From contig NC_013441.1 in the NCBI RefSeq assembly GCF_000024785.1, positions 4,588,001-4,652,000 of the forward strand: a stretch of 64,000 nucleotides of DNA, written 5' to 3'. The notes beneath the pieces are model-generated. The model was not told the origin of the DNA and made no database searches. It was given only the letters and a program-made list of their open reading frames with translations. Positions within the stretch are counted from its first letter, which is position 1; each line of letters begins with the position of its first letter. Positions 43,385 through 52,786 of this stretch are shown here, piece by piece. Both the position numbers and the translations under genes were made by a program. The DNA comes from Gordonia bronchialis DSM 43247. GTDB lineage: Bacteria > Actinomycetota > Actinomycetes > Mycobacteriales > Mycobacteriaceae.

Positions 43385-44321
43385 AGTGACCGCCGGCGAG
43401 GCCGTAGTGCACACCGGTCAGTTCCTCGGCCACCGTCCACAGACGCGCCGCGACGTCGCGGTCGAGTGCCCGGGCCGATGGCGTCACGAGGACCGGTGGG
43501 CCGGCGAGGCCGAGCCGGCCGGTCGGGCCATAGTATTGGCCGCCAGCAGCTTTCGGGTCGGTGGCGGCGCGCAGGATGGACAGCATCCCTTCGGGCGGGT
43601 CCATGATGAAGCGGTCGGTGAGCCACCGCAGCGACGGCGCGAAGTACGCCCACTGCAGAAAACGGTTCTGTTCCCGCATCACACCGGTGCGGGTCCCGCC
43701 GGGATGGGCGGCGAGCGAGACGACCGGCACCGACGCCGCCGACAGCCGACGATCGAGTTCGAAGGCAAACAGCATCTGCGCGAGTTTGGAACGCGCGTAG
43801 GCCGCGGGCGAGGTGAACCGTTGCCCCATGGTGAGGTCGTCGAAGTCGATGACGCCGGTGCGATGGGCATGCGATCCGACGGTGATCACCCGACCCCCGA
43901 CCGAAATCCGTTGCAGCAGATCGTGAGTCCAGACGAAATGCCCCAGGAAGTTGGTGCCGAAGTCCACCTCGAAGCCGTCGGCGGTGAGCTCACGCCTGCC
44001 ACTCATCACGCCGGCGTTGTTCACGAGCAGATCCAAGCTCGGGTATTGCGCACAGATCTCGGCGGCCGCACGGCGTACCGACGAGAGGTCGGACAGGTCG
44101 AGTTGCACCACGTCGAGGTCGGCGCCGGGCACTGCCACAGCGATCTCATCGGCAGCCTCCGCCGCGGTCTTCTCGTTGCGGCACGCCAGGATCACCCGGG
44201 CACCCAGGGTCGCCAGCCCGAACGCGGTCGCGCGGCCGATCCCCGAGTTGGCACCGGTCACCACGACAACCCGGCCCGTCTGCGGGGGCGCATCGGACAG
44301 GGCCCACCCAGACCTCGACAT
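43383..44321 (-). CDS. Short-chain dehydrogenase, retinol-dehydrogenase/protochlorophyllide-reductase-like
   Basis: The 312-residue SDR has VVVVTGANSGIGRATA (about residues 18-33), NNAGVM, the catalytic YARSK and AAHPGGTRTG, typical of the RDH/LPOR-like group common in mycobacteria. Substrate unknown. ATG 44321 was preferred, with a G-rich ribosome site (GGAGG further upstream); the frame is open to 44507 but that region overlaps the decayed hydrolase. It converges on the 42173 gene across the hairpin. Confidence 0.82.
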   Translation of the reverse strand: MSRSGWALSDAPPQTGRVVVVTGANSGIGRATAFGLATLGARVILACRNEKTAAEAADEIAVAVPGADLDVVQLDLSDLSSVRRAAAEICAQYPSLDLLVNNAGVMSGRRELTADGFEVDFGTNFLGHFVWTHDLLQRISVGGRVITVGSHAHRTGVIDFDDLTMGQRFTSPAAYARSKLAQMLFAFELDRRLSAASVPVVSLAAHPGGTRTGVMREQNRFLQWAYFAPSLRWLTDRFIMDPPEGMLSILRAATDPKAAGGQYYGPTGRLGLAGPPVLVTPSARALDRDVAARLWTVAEELTGVHYGLAGGH

Positions 44322-44385
44322 CTGATCCCCCCATCCTCCGACGCAAACGGCACCTGACTTCGTATCACATGGATAACCACCGCCG

Positions 44386-44745
44386 TGATGGCCGGTCACC
44401 TTCACCGACGTTGTCGCCGCCTTCGATGCGGTGCCGTCCATCGCATCGCGATATCCGCAGATCGACCTCGACGACGTGGTCGCCGTCGGGCATTCGGCGG
44501 CGCACAACTCGCGGTGTGTGCGTCGACGCGCCCCATCTCGAACGCGGCGAGATGGGGGCGTCGCCGCGCTTCCGCCAGGAGTATGCCGCCGCGGTGTGCC
44601 GCGCCGGCGGACAGGCGATGGCCGTCATCCTGCCCGGCAGACCCACGTCTCCATCGTCGACCCGCGCGATGCCGCCTTCGCCCATGTCGTGGACCTGATC
44701 GTGCGGTTCGTCGAAGGCGCGCACCATGTTCCGGGGCTGGCTGAG
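44386..44745 (+). pseudogene. Remnant of an alpha/beta-hydrolase gene
   Basis: Pieces of one protein appear in three frames in order: VVAAFDAVPSIASRYPQIDLDDVVAVGHSA (a nucleophile elbow) in one, GAQLAVCASTRP in the second, DAPHLERGEMGASPRFRQEY and AGGQAMAVILPG in the third, then THVSIVDPRDAAFAHVVDLI in the first again. Together they resemble the second half of a kynurenine-formamidase-like alpha/beta hydrolase, lacking the first half. With at least three frame changes and a missing N-terminus this is true decay, unlike the single-indel genes elsewhere. Confidence 0.6.
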
Positions 44746-44800
44746 AGCCGTTGTCTCACTGTCCCCTCAAGGCTCGTCGACTTCGGGACGAGCGGTGTAC

Positions 44801-46192
44801 TCAGCCCGAGGCCGCCAACCCCGCACCGCTGAACTGGCCGGCCGGCTCGAAACGGCCGATCACGTCGTCGGCGGGTTCGCCGGCGACCGCGGAGATGAAG
44901 CCGAGGACATCCTCGCGGGTTTCCAGGGTGAGCAGCGGATTCGGTTCGGAGAGCAGACCGAACAACGCGGCGGCGATCTTCTCGTCGACGGCCGCGGCCG
45001 GGAACGACAGTTCCAGGTGGGTCGCGTAGTCGGGGTCGCCCAGATACAGCCGGGTCACCTCGACGGCCGCCTTTCCGCGCCGCTCCCAATGCTTTTCGAA
45101 CTCCTGCGACAGCCACGCCGCGTCGAAGTCGCCCTCGTGCGCGGTGGCCGCCTTCACCAGTTCGGCCACCTGGATCAGTGTGTTCTGGGCGCCCTGACCG
45201 GCAACCGGGTCGACGGCGATCGCCGTGTCGCCGATGGCCGCCACCGCATGCCCGCCGCGGGTGAGCGCGACAGCCTTGCGCACCGTCGGGGTGACCGCAC
45301 CCTTCAGCCACGACACCGGGTCGGACTCGATCACCTGCAGCTTCTCGATGGCCGGGGCGTCGTGCGGGAAGAACTCGCCGAAGATGTCGACGATGGCCTG
45401 CCGGGCGGACACCGCGTCGTGCACGTCGTCGATTCTGGGTGCCCACGCGCCGTCGGGCTTGGCGAACACGATGAACGACCAGGTGGCCCCGGCATCCTTG
45501 TGCAGGAACGGCCCGACGAAGATCTCGCCGTTCTCGCTGTCGAGGTTGAACAGCGAATGATCACCGCCGCCGCGGCTGCGGTAGGCGAAGGTGTCGGGTC
45601 CGTGGTCCAGGCCGGTGAGGGTCACCTGCAGCAGACGACGCTGCGGCTCGCGGTAGTGGGTACGCGATTCGTCCACCGGGAACAGGGCCGAGAGCCCGCC
45701 CTTGCCGGTGGCCACGAGGGTGATGTCGGCGTCGGCGGCGATCGCGTCGAGACGGTCGAGGTCGACGGCCTCCACCTCGAACCTCCCGCCGCGATCGAGA
45801 AACCGGCCGAGCCGGTCGTCGGCCCGTAGCCGCAGGTCGACGGCTTGGGCCACGTAGCCGTACTCGGGGTTGAACTCGAGCACGTCGGCGCGCTCATCGC
45901 CGCTGCAGGAGTGCAGCCGGACGCTGATGCCGGTGGTGTTGCCGACCTCGTAGAGGTCGTCGATGATCTCCGCATCCCACTCGCGGGACTTGCCGAACAG
46001 CACCCCGACGCCGGTCGGGGGCACCTTGTCGCGCAACGATTCCCGGTCGCGGTCGCTGTAGAGCGTCACGTCGAAGCCGGCGTCGGCGAAGCCGAGGGCC
46101 GCGCTGGTGCCGGCCAGTCCGGCGCCGACAACGGCGACCTTCCGTCGTGAATCTGCGGGCCGTGAATCCGCGGGCCGTGCGTCTGCTGCCAT
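44801..46192 (-). CDS. StyA-like FAD-dependent monooxygenase
   Basis: The 463-residue flavoprotein has VAVVGAGLAGTSAALGFADAG (about residues 18-38) and the overall pattern of styrene/indole monooxygenase StyA, including GDTAIAVDPVAGQGAQNT near the FAD ribityl site. StyA enzymes epoxidise styrene or indole with FADH2 supplied by a flavin reductase StyB; no StyB gene is beside it. ATG 46192 has GAGGAG 8 nt upstream. A 15-bp tandem repeat in the DNA gives RPADSRPADSR at the N-terminus. Confidence 0.78.
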   Translation of the reverse strand: MAADARPADSRPADSRRKVAVVGAGLAGTSAALGFADAGFDVTLYSDRDRESLRDKVPPTGVGVLFGKSREWDAEIIDDLYEVGNTTGISVRLHSCSGDERADVLEFNPEYGYVAQAVDLRLRADDRLGRFLDRGGRFEVEAVDLDRLDAIAADADITLVATGKGGLSALFPVDESRTHYREPQRRLLQVTLTGLDHGPDTFAYRSRGGGDHSLFNLDSENGEIFVGPFLHKDAGATWSFIVFAKPDGAWAPRIDDVHDAVSARQAIVDIFGEFFPHDAPAIEKLQVIESDPVSWLKGAVTPTVRKAVALTRGGHAVAAIGDTAIAVDPVAGQGAQNTLIQVAELVKAATAHEGDFDAAWLSQEFEKHWERRGKAAVEVTRLYLGDPDYATHLELSFPAAAVDEKIAAALFGLLSEPNPLLTLETREDVLGFISAVAGEPADDVIGRFEPAGQFSGAGLAASG

Positions 46193-46331
46193 GGTCGATC
46201 TCCTCGTGAGTAATCGGGTCGGTGAGTCCGGGCAAGCGTGCCGGTGGCAGGGTCGCGGAAGAAGGTTTAGACGCACGACGGGTTAGAGGCCTGACGGGTC
46301 AGCCCGGGCCGGCCAAGTAGCATCGCAGGCT

Positions 46332-48467
46332 GTGCGCACGACCCTGGCCGACGGAGAATCGGTCGCGACGCCCAACGAGGACGCCGCGACCGGCAACACG
46401 TCGGGCTACCGTCTCGACCTCGACGGATTGCGCGGGATTGCCATCGCCCTGGTCGCCGTCTTTCACATCTGGTTCGGCCGGGTCTCCGGCGGCGTCGACG
46501 TCTTCCTGACGCTGTCCGGCTACTTCTTCGTCGCCTCACTGCTCAAACACGTCATCGCCACGCAACCCGCGTCGGTGTCCTGGGGCCAGGCGATCAATCC
46601 GTGGCCGCGCCTGTGGCGACTGCTGCGTCGGCTGATCCCGGCGATGTTCCTGGTGCTGGCGGTGATCACCGTGTTGATCGCGTGGACGATGCCGAAGACG
46701 CGGTGGGGTCCGCTGGGCGCCGAGGTGCAGGCCAGCGCCTTGTACTACCAGAACTGGCATCTGGCGTTCCAGTCGCAGGACTACTCGGCCGCAGATTCGG
46801 CGATCAGTCCGATGCAGCACCTGTGGTCGATGTCGATGCAGGGGCAGTTCTTTGTCGTCACGCTGGTGGCGGCCCTGCTGTTCGCCGGGGTGCTGCGGGC
46901 ACTGTCGCGGCGCTACGACGCCCTCGCGAAGCCGACGGTCATCCGCGGGATCGTCGGCGTCGCGATCCTCGGCGTGGCACTGGTGTCCTTCGCGTGGGCG
47001 ACCTACCGGCACGGGATCAATCAGCCGTTCAACTACTACGACACCGTCGCCCGGTTGTGGGAACCGCTGGCCGGCGGCCTGCTTGCGGTGTGGATGCCGC
47101 GTCTGGCTCTGCCGCAACGGATTCGGACGCTGCTCGGGATCGTCGCGCTGGCCCTGATCGGCACCTGCGGCTGGTGGATCGCCGGTGTCGCCGAGTATCC
47201 CGCCGCCTGGGCACTCGTTCCCGTCGGGGCGACGCTCCTGCTGATCTGGGTCGGCGCACCCCAGACCGCGATGCCGGCCACCGGGCCCACCCCGACGAGC
47301 CGGGTGCTGGCCCATCCGCGTCTGGTGTGGCTGGGGTCCATCGCTTATGCGCTGTACCTGTGGCACTGGCCGCTGCTCATCTTCTATCTGAACTGGCGCT
47401 ATCAGGACGACGTGTCCTGGCTGGAAGGCACCGCGATCCTCGCCGTATCGGTGGTGTTGGCCTGGGCGACAACACGTTTCGTCGAGGCGCCACTGCGGTC
47501 CGGTCGCGGGTCGTCGAAGTTGCATCAGCGTGTGCTGATCGTTGGGCTGATCGCGGCGACGGTGGCGAGCGCGGTCACCATCACCGTCTGGCAGCGCGAC
47601 GCGGCCAACGCCACCGTCAACACCGCGAATCTCGATCCGCGCCTGTATCCGGGAGCCCGCGCCTACCTCTACGACGCGCCCGTCCCCAACCTGCCGCCGC
47701 AGCCGAGCCCCGACCTCGCACCCAAGGACTGGCCGATCACCTGGGAGGACTCGGTCACCGGCCAGTTCACCGACGCCCCGGATCGCATCCGGTCGGGTAC
47801 GTACGGCGATCTGACCGCCACCCGCACCATCGCCCTTGTCGGCGGTTCCCATGCCGATCAGTGGATCGACGCCCTCAACGTCATCGGGCAGCGTCACCAC
47901 TTCAAGATCAAGACCTATCTACGCGTGGGCTGCGCGCTGACCACCACGCACGTGTACACGTGGTTCGGCCGCAAGTACCCGGAGTGCAATGAGTGGTCGC
48001 GTCGGGTGATGGCGCAACTCGCCGTCGACAAACCCGACGTCGTGTTCACCAACAGCACCCGCCCATCCGACGACGGCACCGGCGATTACGTGCCCAGCGA
48101 CTATCAGGAGATCTTCGCGCAGTTCCGCGACCGCGGACAGCGGGTCATCGCGCTGCGCGACAACCCGTGGGTGAGCGCCAAACTCAAGCCACCGGAGTGT
48201 CTGGCGACCGGCCGCAAACCATCGGTGTGCGGCGTCGACCGTGACCGGGCGATGGCGCAAGTCGACCCCACGCTCGCGATCGCCGGCCAGTACCCCAACA
48301 TGACGTTCCTCGATTACACCGACGGCATCTGCAATGACACCTACTGTCCGGCGGTGGTGGGCAACATCGTGGTCTACCGCGACTTCCACCACCTGACCGC
48401 GACCTACATCCGCAGCCTCATCCCGGCACTGGAAGGCGATCTGCAGCGCTCGCTGCGCTGGTGGTGA
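46332..48467 (+). CDS. Acyltransferase-3 / SGNH membrane protein (OafA-like)
   Basis: The 711-residue protein has an N-terminal acyltransferase-3 membrane domain with about ten helices (residues 30-405; RLDLDGLRGIAIALVAVFH at its start) and a C-terminal periplasmic SGNH domain (ALVGGSHADQW as the GDS-like Ser block; DFHHLTATY as the Asp-His block). Such proteins O-acetylate or otherwise acylate cell-surface glycans. The start is GTG at 46332 with a weak ribosome site; the rest of the gene is typical in length. Confidence 0.88.
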   Translation: MRTTLADGESVATPNEDAATGNTSGYRLDLDGLRGIAIALVAVFHIWFGRVSGGVDVFLTLSGYFFVASLLKHVIATQPASVSWGQAINPWPRLWRLLRRLIPAMFLVLAVITVLIAWTMPKTRWGPLGAEVQASALYYQNWHLAFQSQDYSAADSAISPMQHLWSMSMQGQFFVVTLVAALLFAGVLRALSRRYDALAKPTVIRGIVGVAILGVALVSFAWATYRHGINQPFNYYDTVARLWEPLAGGLLAVWMPRLALPQRIRTLLGIVALALIGTCGWWIAGVAEYPAAWALVPVGATLLLIWVGAPQTAMPATGPTPTSRVLAHPRLVWLGSIAYALYLWHWPLLIFYLNWRYQDDVSWLEGTAILAVSVVLAWATTRFVEAPLRSGRGSSKLHQRVLIVGLIAATVASAVTITVWQRDAANATVNTANLDPRLYPGARAYLYDAPVPNLPPQPSPDLAPKDWPITWEDSVTGQFTDAPDRIRSGTYGDLTATRTIALVGGSHADQWIDALNVIGQRHHFKIKTYLRVGCALTTTHVYTWFGRKYPECNEWSRRVMAQLAVDKPDVVFTNSTRPSDDGTGDYVPSDYQEIFAQFRDRGQRVIALRDNPWVSAKLKPPECLATGRKPSVCGVDRDRAMAQVDPTLAIAGQYPNMTFLDYTDGICNDTYCPAVVGNIVVYRDFHHLTATYIRSLIPALEGDLQRSLRWW

Positions 48468-48510
48468 GGGGTGCGGGTTTCGGCCTGCCCGGGCCGGGTA
48501 CCCGGCGGGC

Positions 48511-49116
48511 ATGACTTCCGCACTCGCGATCAACTGCACCCTCAAACCGTCGCCGGCCCCGTCGAGCAGCGAGGTGATCGCACGGCAGGTTCTCGATGCC
48601 CTGTCGGTACAGGGCGTCGACGGCACCATGGTCCGCGCTGTCGATCACGACATCCGGCCCGGTGTCGAGCGCGACATGGGCGACGGGGACCAATGGCCGC
48701 AGATCTTCGACCGGGTGCGCAACGCCGACATCCTGTTGCTGGCCACCCCCACCTGGCTCGGCCACATGTCGAGTGTGGCGCAGCGCGTGCTGGAACGGCT
48801 CGACGCGGAGATCTCCGCGACCGATGACCAGGGACGTCCCGGCATGCTCGGCAAGGTCGCGATGTGCGCCGTGGTCGGCAACGAGGACGGCGCGCACAAG
48901 ATCATCGCCGACGTCTTCGGCGCGCTCAACGACATCGGTTTCACCGTTCCCGGCCAGGGCAGCACCTACTGGAACGACGAGGCCATGGGCGGACGCGACT
49001 ACAAGGATCTCGACACCATCCCCAGCGCGGTCGCCGACGCCACCAACGCCGCCGCCCGCAACGCGGCACATCTGGCCGAACTGTTGACCCGCAGCGAGTT
49101 TCCCGCCTACTCCTGA
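48511..49116 (+). CDS. NADPH-dependent FMN reductase / flavodoxin-like protein
   Basis: The 201-residue protein has a flavodoxin-like fold with the loop NCTLKPSP for FMN phosphate and the LLATPTWLGHMSSVAQRVLER segment of the NADPH-FMN-reductase group. It probably reduces quinones or flavins. The 3' end overlaps the converging membrane protein gene by 10 nt. A weak ribosome site precedes the ATG. Confidence 0.8.
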   Translation: MTSALAINCTLKPSPAPSSSEVIARQVLDALSVQGVDGTMVRAVDHDIRPGVERDMGDGDQWPQIFDRVRNADILLLATPTWLGHMSSVAQRVLERLDAEISATDDQGRPGMLGKVAMCAVVGNEDGAHKIIADVFGALNDIGFTVPGQGSTYWNDEAMGGRDYKDLDTIPSAVADATNAAARNAAHLAELLTRSEFPAYS

Positions 49117-50159
49117 TCGGCCGCGTCCGGGGATGACGCCCGCCTGCGCAGGCGTTCGCGGTGGCCATAGGTCGCGCGCAGCACGTCGTCGTAGCTGTCG
49201 GCACTCGAACCCACCGCCCCGGCGAACATCCCCAGCGACGACGCCAGCCACGCCAGGTGCACGTAAGCGGCGAATCCGGCGTCGGTACCGGTCTGCTCGG
49301 CCAGGAAACCGCGGTCGATGACGATCAGTGCGGCCGCCAGGATGGCGACGAACAGTCCCGCGTACAGGGTGAGTGCGCTGAACACCACGGTGCATGCGGT
49401 GACCGTGTTGTAGAGGCGGCGTTTCCAGCGGTCCAGGCCCGCGCGTTCCCACAGCCGGTTGTTCACGATCAGCCACAGCGAGGCCAGCACCACCGACAGC
49501 GTTGTGATGATGGCCAGCCGCCACCACGGAAGCGCTTGGGACATCGCCCAGATGGACGAGAAGAAGATCCCGAACGACGCGGCTGCAGCGGCGGCCGCGG
49601 TCATACCGGTCAGCGTCGGGATGAGCCGCCACGGCCGGTTGCTGCGGACCAGCCCGAGTACCAGCCGCGCGCGTCCCGCCTTGCCGGCGACGAGATAGGT
49701 GGTGGTGCCCGCGGTCTGCGGTGCCCAGCCGGCGCCGCCGGGATTGCGCGTCGTCTAGCCAGCCGGCGATGCAGTCGATCAGTGCACGGGCCGGCCGCGG
49801 GCCGAGTGCAGTCGTGGACACCACGATGGCGTGCTGCTCGGTGTCGGATTCAGCGACGACCACCGAACGTCCGCGCAGCCCGGCATCTCGGTGAGGAAGA
49901 TCCGTAGGTCACCGTCGTCGCGGCCATCGGAGCCGGTGGTGTCCATGTTGGCGTAAGGCGTCGCGCCCAGCGTGGTGTCCGGCGCGGTCTCGAATCCCCG
50001 GTAGGTCATCCCGGCGCGCTCGACGAGCCGCTCGAGGCGGTCCTCCACCCGCTCGGCGAGCCGCGCGGGGAACCCTCGTTCGGTCACGACCCGAACTCCG
50101 GCGGGACTCCTCTGCATCGGTCGGTCACGGTCGGTTCTCACCTCGATCGGGTTCCCCAC
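49107..50159 (-). pseudogene. Membrane protein of unknown function, two frameshifts
   Basis: Three consecutive frames make one protein of about 340 residues. The first gives a soluble N-terminal part (GFPARLAERVEDRLERLVERAG), the second RSVVVAESDTEQHAIVVST, the third AGTTTYLVAGKAGRARLVLG and four membrane helices ending at 49107. Breaks are at 49879-49881 (one base lost in a short C run) and about 49746-49752 (one base gained or two lost). The start is uncertain: GTG 50159, GTG 50141 or ATG 50117. A SigF-like promoter lies at 50151-50175, which favours one of the later starts. No known family was recognised. Confidence 0.65.
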
Positions 50160-50175
50160 CGGACCCGGCTCAAAC
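50151..50175 (-). promoter_or_regulatory. SigF-type promoter of the frameshifted membrane protein gene
   Basis: On the minus strand GTTT (complement of 50172-50175), 15 nt, GGGAAC (complement of 50151-50156). This resembles the promoter of the MTQ2-like gene. Confidence 0.4.
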
Positions 50176-50300
50176 GTCGGTGGTTACGTCGGCCGGAATG
50201 TCTCGGCCCGGGGTTCGTCGACCGGGCGTGTGTCGGGCGAGCCGGCTTCGGGTACCCATGCGTCCAGAGCGACGTCGGCCGACGCGCAGAGAGGATGACG

Positions 50301-50564
50301 ATGACCGACCATTCCCGTCGGGTAAAGGACCGAGACGCCATCGACCCCGCACCCGACACGACGCCCACACTGGAACCGGGCGGGGGCGTGAACCCCGGCG
50401 ACACCCCACCCGACACGGCCCAGACCTCCGGGCTCTCCCACCCGCAGCGGCTGCTCAGCAAACGCTTCCCGGGCGCCGGCGTGGCCACGCTCGTAGCCAT
50501 CGGATGCCTGATCGTCGCGATGCTCGTCGTCGCCGTGGGGCTGGTGGTGATGGTGATCGTCTGA
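50301..50564 (+). CDS. DUF6480 small membrane protein
   Basis: The 87-residue protein has the DUF6480 signature PTLEPGGGVNPGDTPPDTAQTSG and one C-terminal membrane helix (VATLVAIGCLIVAMLVVAVGL). Function unknown. ATG 50301 was preferred over ATG 50295 because AGAGAGG lies 6 nt upstream of it. It is divergent from the frameshifted membrane gene. Confidence 0.8.
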   Translation: MTDHSRRVKDRDAIDPAPDTTPTLEPGGGVNPGDTPPDTAQTSGLSHPQRLLSKRFPGAGVATLVAIGCLIVAMLVVAVGLVVMVIV

Positions 50565-50586
50565 CGGCGCGATTCACCTCAGCCCA

Positions 50587-51180
50587 TCACCACAGCACCG
50601 TCAGCAGCGCACGCGGCTGGGCGAGCAACAACTCCCGAAAGTGGTTGCGCACCACTGTGATGACCGGACACGCGCACTGCGCGGGCACCCCGGTGGCGTC
50701 CACACCCAGGTTGCGGCACAACGTGATCGCGCGCCGAAGATGGAAATCCTGGGTGATGATCACCGCGCGCCGGACCCCGAAGACGTCGTGGGCGCGTCGG
50801 CAACTGGCGTCGGTGTCGAGGCCCGCCGGGTCGTCGACGATGTCGCCGGCGGGTACCCCGCGCTGCTGCAGGTAGGCGCGCATCACCGCGGGCTCATCAC
50901 CCGCTTCGGCAGACCCGTTGCCGGAGTTGATTATTCGTGTGATCTTCTTGGCGTGGTAGAGGACGAGTACGGTGTCGAGGCGACCACGGACATAATCGCC
51001 GGGGACACCGTCGGAGACCAGCGATCCGAGTACCAGCGCGGTGTCCGCGGCGGTGGGGTCCTGCCCGTCGGAGATCCGCCCGGCCGATGCCACGTACATC
51101 CACGTGGCCGACACGGTGATCACGAACTCCACGGCCACCAGCGCGACGAGCACCACCGCACGCCCGATCCGTCTGGCCAC
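50587..51180 (-). CDS. YdcF/ElyC-family membrane-anchored DUF218 protein
   Basis: The 197-residue protein has an N-terminal membrane helix (VVLVALVAVEFVITVSATWMYV) followed by the DUF218 domain: ADTALVLGSLVSDG, INSGNGSAEAGDEPAVMRAYL, DTDASCRRAHDVFGV and ITQDFHLRRAI. Members of this family (SanA, ElyC) affect cell-envelope integrity; the chemical role is not established. The start is GTG. It converges on the DUF6480 gene. Confidence 0.85.
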   Translation of the reverse strand: MARRIGRAVVLVALVAVEFVITVSATWMYVASAGRISDGQDPTAADTALVLGSLVSDGVPGDYVRGRLDTVLVLYHAKKITRIINSGNGSAEAGDEPAVMRAYLQQRGVPAGDIVDDPAGLDTDASCRRAHDVFGVRRAVIITQDFHLRRAITLCRNLGVDATGVPAQCACPVITVVRNHFRELLLAQPRALLTVLW

Positions 51181-51334
51181 CCCATCACCGTAGTGGGCCC
51201 CACCGGCGACGCCTCATGGTGAGCGGCGTATCAACTTGCCGATTCGTTGATGTCAGCGCAGCCCGCGGTCGATACTGGATGAACCCGCGGGTCAGGGCGC
51301 GTCAGATGGCACGCAGCGTGGTGAGAGTGAGGGG

Positions 51335-52732
51335 ATGGCTATGCCATACATGCCGGTCACGGAATCAATGTTCCTGCTTGCGGAAACGCGGGAACAGCCC
51401 ATGCACGTCGGGGGTCTGCAGCTGTTCATCCCGCCGGAGGGACAGTCGGCCACCGAACTCGCCGAGGAGATGTACACCTGCTTCCAGCAGTGCACCGAGG
51501 TCCACCCGACGTTCCGCAAACGTCCCGCATCCCCGGTGACCCTGCTGGGCAACGTCGCGTGGTCCTTCGACGACGAGATCGACTTCGAATATCACGTGCG
51601 GCGCACCGTGTTGCCCGCGCCCGGACGCATCCGCGAACTGCTGCGCTACGTCTCGCTCAATCACGGCGCCCTGCTGGATCGCTTTCGCCCGATGTGGGAG
51701 TTCCACATCATCGAAGGCCTCGACGACGGTCGGGTTGCGTTGTACAGCAAGCTCCATCACTCGCTGGTCGACGGGGTGTCGGCGCTGCGCCTGCTCGAGC
51801 GCGCACTCTGCGAGGACCCCGACGACCGCAACGGAACCGCACCGTGGGACCCCGAGTTGTCCAAGCGCCGCAAGCGGCGGCCGGCTCCGCCGAGCCGCAG
51901 CATCGTGTCCCGGGTCGGCGGGGTTCTCGACGTGGCCGGCCAGATCGCCGGCATCGCCCCGGCGGCCGCCAAGGTGGCCGTGGCCGGACTGACCGACCCG
52001 GACTTCGTCTCGCCGGGACCAGTCGCGCCGCGCACCATCCTCGACGTCGCGATCGGCAGCGCACGCCGCTTTGCCGCCCAGCAGTGGGCGCTGAGCCGGC
52101 TGCGCGCGGTGGCGAGCGAGATGGAGATCACTCTCAACGACGTCGTCGTCGCCATGTGCGCGGGGGCGCTGCGCTCGTATCTGATCGACCACGACGCGCT
52201 GCCGGACAAACCGCTCGTGGCCGCCGTCCCGGTGTCGATGCACACCGACGACGACCATCACAAGGACGGCAACGCGGTCACCGCGATCCTGGTGAGTCTC
52301 GCGACCGATCAGCCGGATCCCGAGCGCCGGTTGCGCGCCATCGTCGCGTCGACCCGCAAGAGCAAGCAGGTGGTCCGCGGGCTGCGTCCCCTGCAGGCAC
52401 TCGCGCTGGGGGCGGCGAACTTCGCGCCGCTGGCCTTTGCCACCATTCCCGGGATCGTGCAGTACACGCCGCCGCAGTTCAACATCATCATCAGCAACGT
52501 GCCCGGACCGAAGAAGCATCTGTACTGGAACGGCGCGCAGCTCGACGGTGTTTATCCGGTGTCGATCCCGATGGAGGGCCTCGCACTGAACATCACCGTC
52601 ACCAGCACGGCCGAGCACATCAACTTCGGGCTGATCGGTGCGCGAGCGCAGCTCCCGAGCCTGCAGCGTCTCCTCACCCACCTCGACACCGCGCTCGAGG
52701 AACTGGAGAAGGTGGCCCACGTCGGCCCGTGA
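51335..52732 (+). CDS. WS/DGAT wax ester synthase / diacylglycerol acyltransferase
   Basis: The 465-residue protein has the HHxxxDG active-site motif (HHSLVDG, residues 141-147) and the conserved NVPGP and PLAFATIPG segments of actinobacterial WS/DGAT enzymes. It makes triacylglycerol or wax esters from acyl-CoA and diacylglycerol or alcohols. The initial PVTESMFLLAETREQPMHVG matches the typical N-terminus. Start ATG 51335 has GTGAGGGG immediately upstream. Storage lipid formation fits the EtfD and EphD genes nearby. Confidence 0.92.
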   Translation: MAMPYMPVTESMFLLAETREQPMHVGGLQLFIPPEGQSATELAEEMYTCFQQCTEVHPTFRKRPASPVTLLGNVAWSFDDEIDFEYHVRRTVLPAPGRIRELLRYVSLNHGALLDRFRPMWEFHIIEGLDDGRVALYSKLHHSLVDGVSALRLLERALCEDPDDRNGTAPWDPELSKRRKRRPAPPSRSIVSRVGGVLDVAGQIAGIAPAAAKVAVAGLTDPDFVSPGPVAPRTILDVAIGSARRFAAQQWALSRLRAVASEMEITLNDVVVAMCAGALRSYLIDHDALPDKPLVAAVPVSMHTDDDHHKDGNAVTAILVSLATDQPDPERRLRAIVASTRKSKQVVRGLRPLQALALGAANFAPLAFATIPGIVQYTPPQFNIIISNVPGPKKHLYWNGAQLDGVYPVSIPMEGLALNITVTSTAEHINFGLIGARAQLPSLQRLLTHLDTALEELEKVAHVGP

Positions 52733-52786
52733 GCGACGGCGGCGTGGTGACCGCCACATCGCCGCCGCCACAACCTGACTAGACAG

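Noticed and set aside
48418..49863. Long minus-strand open frame (481 codons) over the flavodoxin and membrane protein genes
   Set aside because: Only its first 40 or so codons belong to the frameshifted membrane protein; the rest is Arg/His/Gly-rich shadow sequence opposite a clear flavodoxin-like gene.
50230..50255. SigF-like promoter before the DUF6480 gene (GTGT-N16-GGGTAC)
   Set aside because: The -35 lacks GTTT and the -10 has a mismatch; too weak to list.
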